Source of the DNA: Flavobacteriaceae bacterium UBA3478
GTDB lineage: Bacteria; Bacteroidota; Bacteroidia; Flavobacteriales; Flavobacteriaceae
Direction of reading: 5' to 3'
NCBI GenBank assembly: GCA_002381155.1
Contig: DFQX01000090.1
Coordinates: forward strand, 9,111-16,196
Length of the DNA: 7,086 bases
Of this stretch, positions 5,946 to 7,086 are shown in pieces. The position numbers and the translations under genes are program-made. Numbering within the stretch: the first letter of the stretch is position 1; the number at the start of each line of letters is the position of its first letter. The notes beneath the pieces are model-generated. The model was not told the DNA's origin. It saw only the letters and a program-made list of their open reading frames with translations, and searched no databases.

Positions 5946-7086
5946 ATGAAACAGAAACTTCACGAAATCAAAGAAAGTTTTAAGGGCAATAAGTGGGCTC
6001 CTGCATTCAATGCAATCCACACGTTCTTATATACACCTAATGAGGTGACTCATTCAGGAACTCACGTTAAGGCAGCTGACGATCTTAAACGTACCATGAA
6101 TACGGTAATACAGGCGCTAATCCCTGTACTTCTTTTTGGAATATTTAATGCGGGCTACCAGCACTACAGTGCTATAGAGGGTTTTCCTGAAAATTTCTCA
6201 GTACTTGAGCACTTTATCACTTGGAGAAACTTTGTAGTTGGTCTTACCACTGTATTACCATTATTGATTGTTTCGTACGGGGTTGGTCTTGCCATCGAAT
6301 TCGTTTTCGCTGTTATTAAAGGACATGAAGTCGAAGAGGGATATTTAGTAACAGGTATTCTTGTTCCGCTTATTGTACCGGTAGATACTCCACTTTGGAT
6401 GCTTGCAATTGCTGTAGCCTTTGGTGTAGTCATCGGTAAAGAAGTTTTCGGAGGAACCGGTATGAATATCTTAAACCCGGCATTGACGATTCGTGCATTC
6501 TTGTTCTTCGCATACCCAACCTGGATGAGTGGGGACAAAGTTTGGGTTCATGGTGCAGTTGATGGCTTAACTAAAGCAAACTCTACTGATGCAATCTCTG
6601 GTGAGACCATTTTAGGTTTTCTAGCACAGAATAGAGCTGAGGATTACGCCTATTCCATTTCAGATATGTTCTTCGGATTCATTCCTGGTTCGGTTGGTGA
6701 AACATCAGCCTTTCTTATTTTACTAGGAGGTCTTTACCTCATCTTTACTAAGATTGCGAGTTGGAGAATTATGTTAAGTGCCGTATTAGGGGCACTTACA
6801 ATGGGTCTTATTTTTAACGCAGTAGTGGATTTCGGATGGATCGGTACCTACAGCAAATTCTATAGCCTGATGGCCTTTGACTTTTGGAAACATCTGATTG
6901 TCGGTGGTCTAGCTTTTGGTATTGTTTACATGGCAACTGACCCTGTAACCGGCTCTCAAACGAATAAAGGAAAGTGGTTCTACGGGTTCTTTATCGGATT
7001 CATCTCTGTGATGATTCGCGTATTCAACCCAGGTTATCCAGAAGGAGTTTTCTTAGCAATTCTATTGATGAATGTATTCGCTCCAA
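5946..7086 (+). CDS. nqrB: Na+-translocating NADH:quinone reductase subunit B (3' end outside window)
   Basis: Inner-membrane subunit of Na+-NQR carrying covalent FMN and forming part of the Na+ path. The frame is open from the ATG to the last base: 380 codons with no stop. Seen: an N-terminal cytoplasmic part with HTFLYTPNEVTHSGTH at 25-40 and DLKRTMNTV at 46-54; hydrophobic segments at about 53-71, 96-124, 133-166, 178-191, 253-268, 274-291, 315-331, 344-361 and 365-380; GKEVFGGTGMNILNPALT at 164-181; FIPGSVGETSA at 245-255; and MATDPVTGSQTNKGKW at 329-344, all NqrB hallmarks. The expected FMN-attachment site, S(T)GAT in well-studied NqrB proteins, is DAISGETIL here (215-223). The acceptor Thr221 is kept but Ala is replaced by Glu220. 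Only 8 bp separate it from nqrA, and no Shine-Dalgarno sequence precedes it. Confidence 0.95.
   Translation, partial: MKQKLHEIKESFKGNKWAPAFNAIHTFLYTPNEVTHSGTHVKAADDLKRTMNTVIQALIPVLLFGIFNAGYQHYSAIEGFPENFSVLEHFITWRNFVVGLTTVLPLLIVSYGVGLAIEFVFAVIKGHEVEEGYLVTGILVPLIVPVDTPLWMLAIAVAFGVVIGKEVFGGTGMNILNPALTIRAFLFFAYPTWMSGDKVWVHGAVDGLTKANSTDAISGETILGFLAQNRAEDYAYSISDMFFGFIPGSVGETSAFLILLGGLYLIFTKIASWRIMLSAVLGALTMGLIFNAVVDFGWIGTYSKFYSLMAFDFWKHLIVGGLAFGIVYMATDPVTGSQTNKGKWFYGFFIGFISVMIRVFNPGYPEGVFLAILLMNVFAP

Noticed and set aside
6164..6538. Minus-strand open frame of 124 codons inside nqrB
   Set aside because: It is opposite conserved NqrB membrane segments, which explains its Thr/Pro/Ser-rich composition; no domain or start signals.

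Overview
This is a chromosomal housekeeping segment from a member of the Bacteroidota, most likely of the Flavobacteriales. Four things point there: candidate promoters of the Bacteroidota type (TAnnTTTG, once with an upstream TTTG); A-rich or featureless leaders with no Shine-Dalgarno sequence before the starts; a UbiE/MenG gene overlapping a short signal-peptide protein that resembles PorT; and NqrA and NqrB proteins of Bacteroidota type. Coding density is very high. No gap exceeds 133 bp, and I see no mobile element, CRISPR array, tRNA or rRNA.

Layout: positions 1-2134 hold a minus-strand run, probably one operon, transcribed aspC-type aminotransferase -> ubiE/menG -> PorT-like protein (cut by the left edge). 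A 67-bp divergent intergenic region (2135-2201) separates it from rsmG (16S rRNA G527 methyltransferase, plus strand). rsmG converges on and overlaps by 9 bp with pruA (delta-1-pyrroline-5-carboxylate dehydrogenase, minus strand). A 133-bp divergent promoter region (4452-4584) separates pruA from nqrA-nqrB on the plus strand, the start of a Na+-translocating NADH:quinone reductase operon that runs off the right edge. The nqrB frame is open to the last base.

Metabolic links (inference): PruA produces NADH and glutamate; glutamate is the usual partner of the aspartate aminotransferase; Na+-NQR oxidises NADH and reduces quinone; UbiE/MenG makes the final methylation of menaquinone, the usual quinone of this phylum. 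The neighbourhood therefore has a respiratory and amino-acid theme, but nothing shows co-regulation of all these genes.

I found no novel multi-gene system. The observations most worth checking are a strong intrinsic terminator for pruA embedded antisense inside the rsmG coding region, a departure from the usual S(T)GAT flavinylation motif in NqrB (SGET here), a 6-bp-arm dyad in the aspC/rsmG promoter region, and a promoter-like box only 6 bp ahead of the ubiE start.
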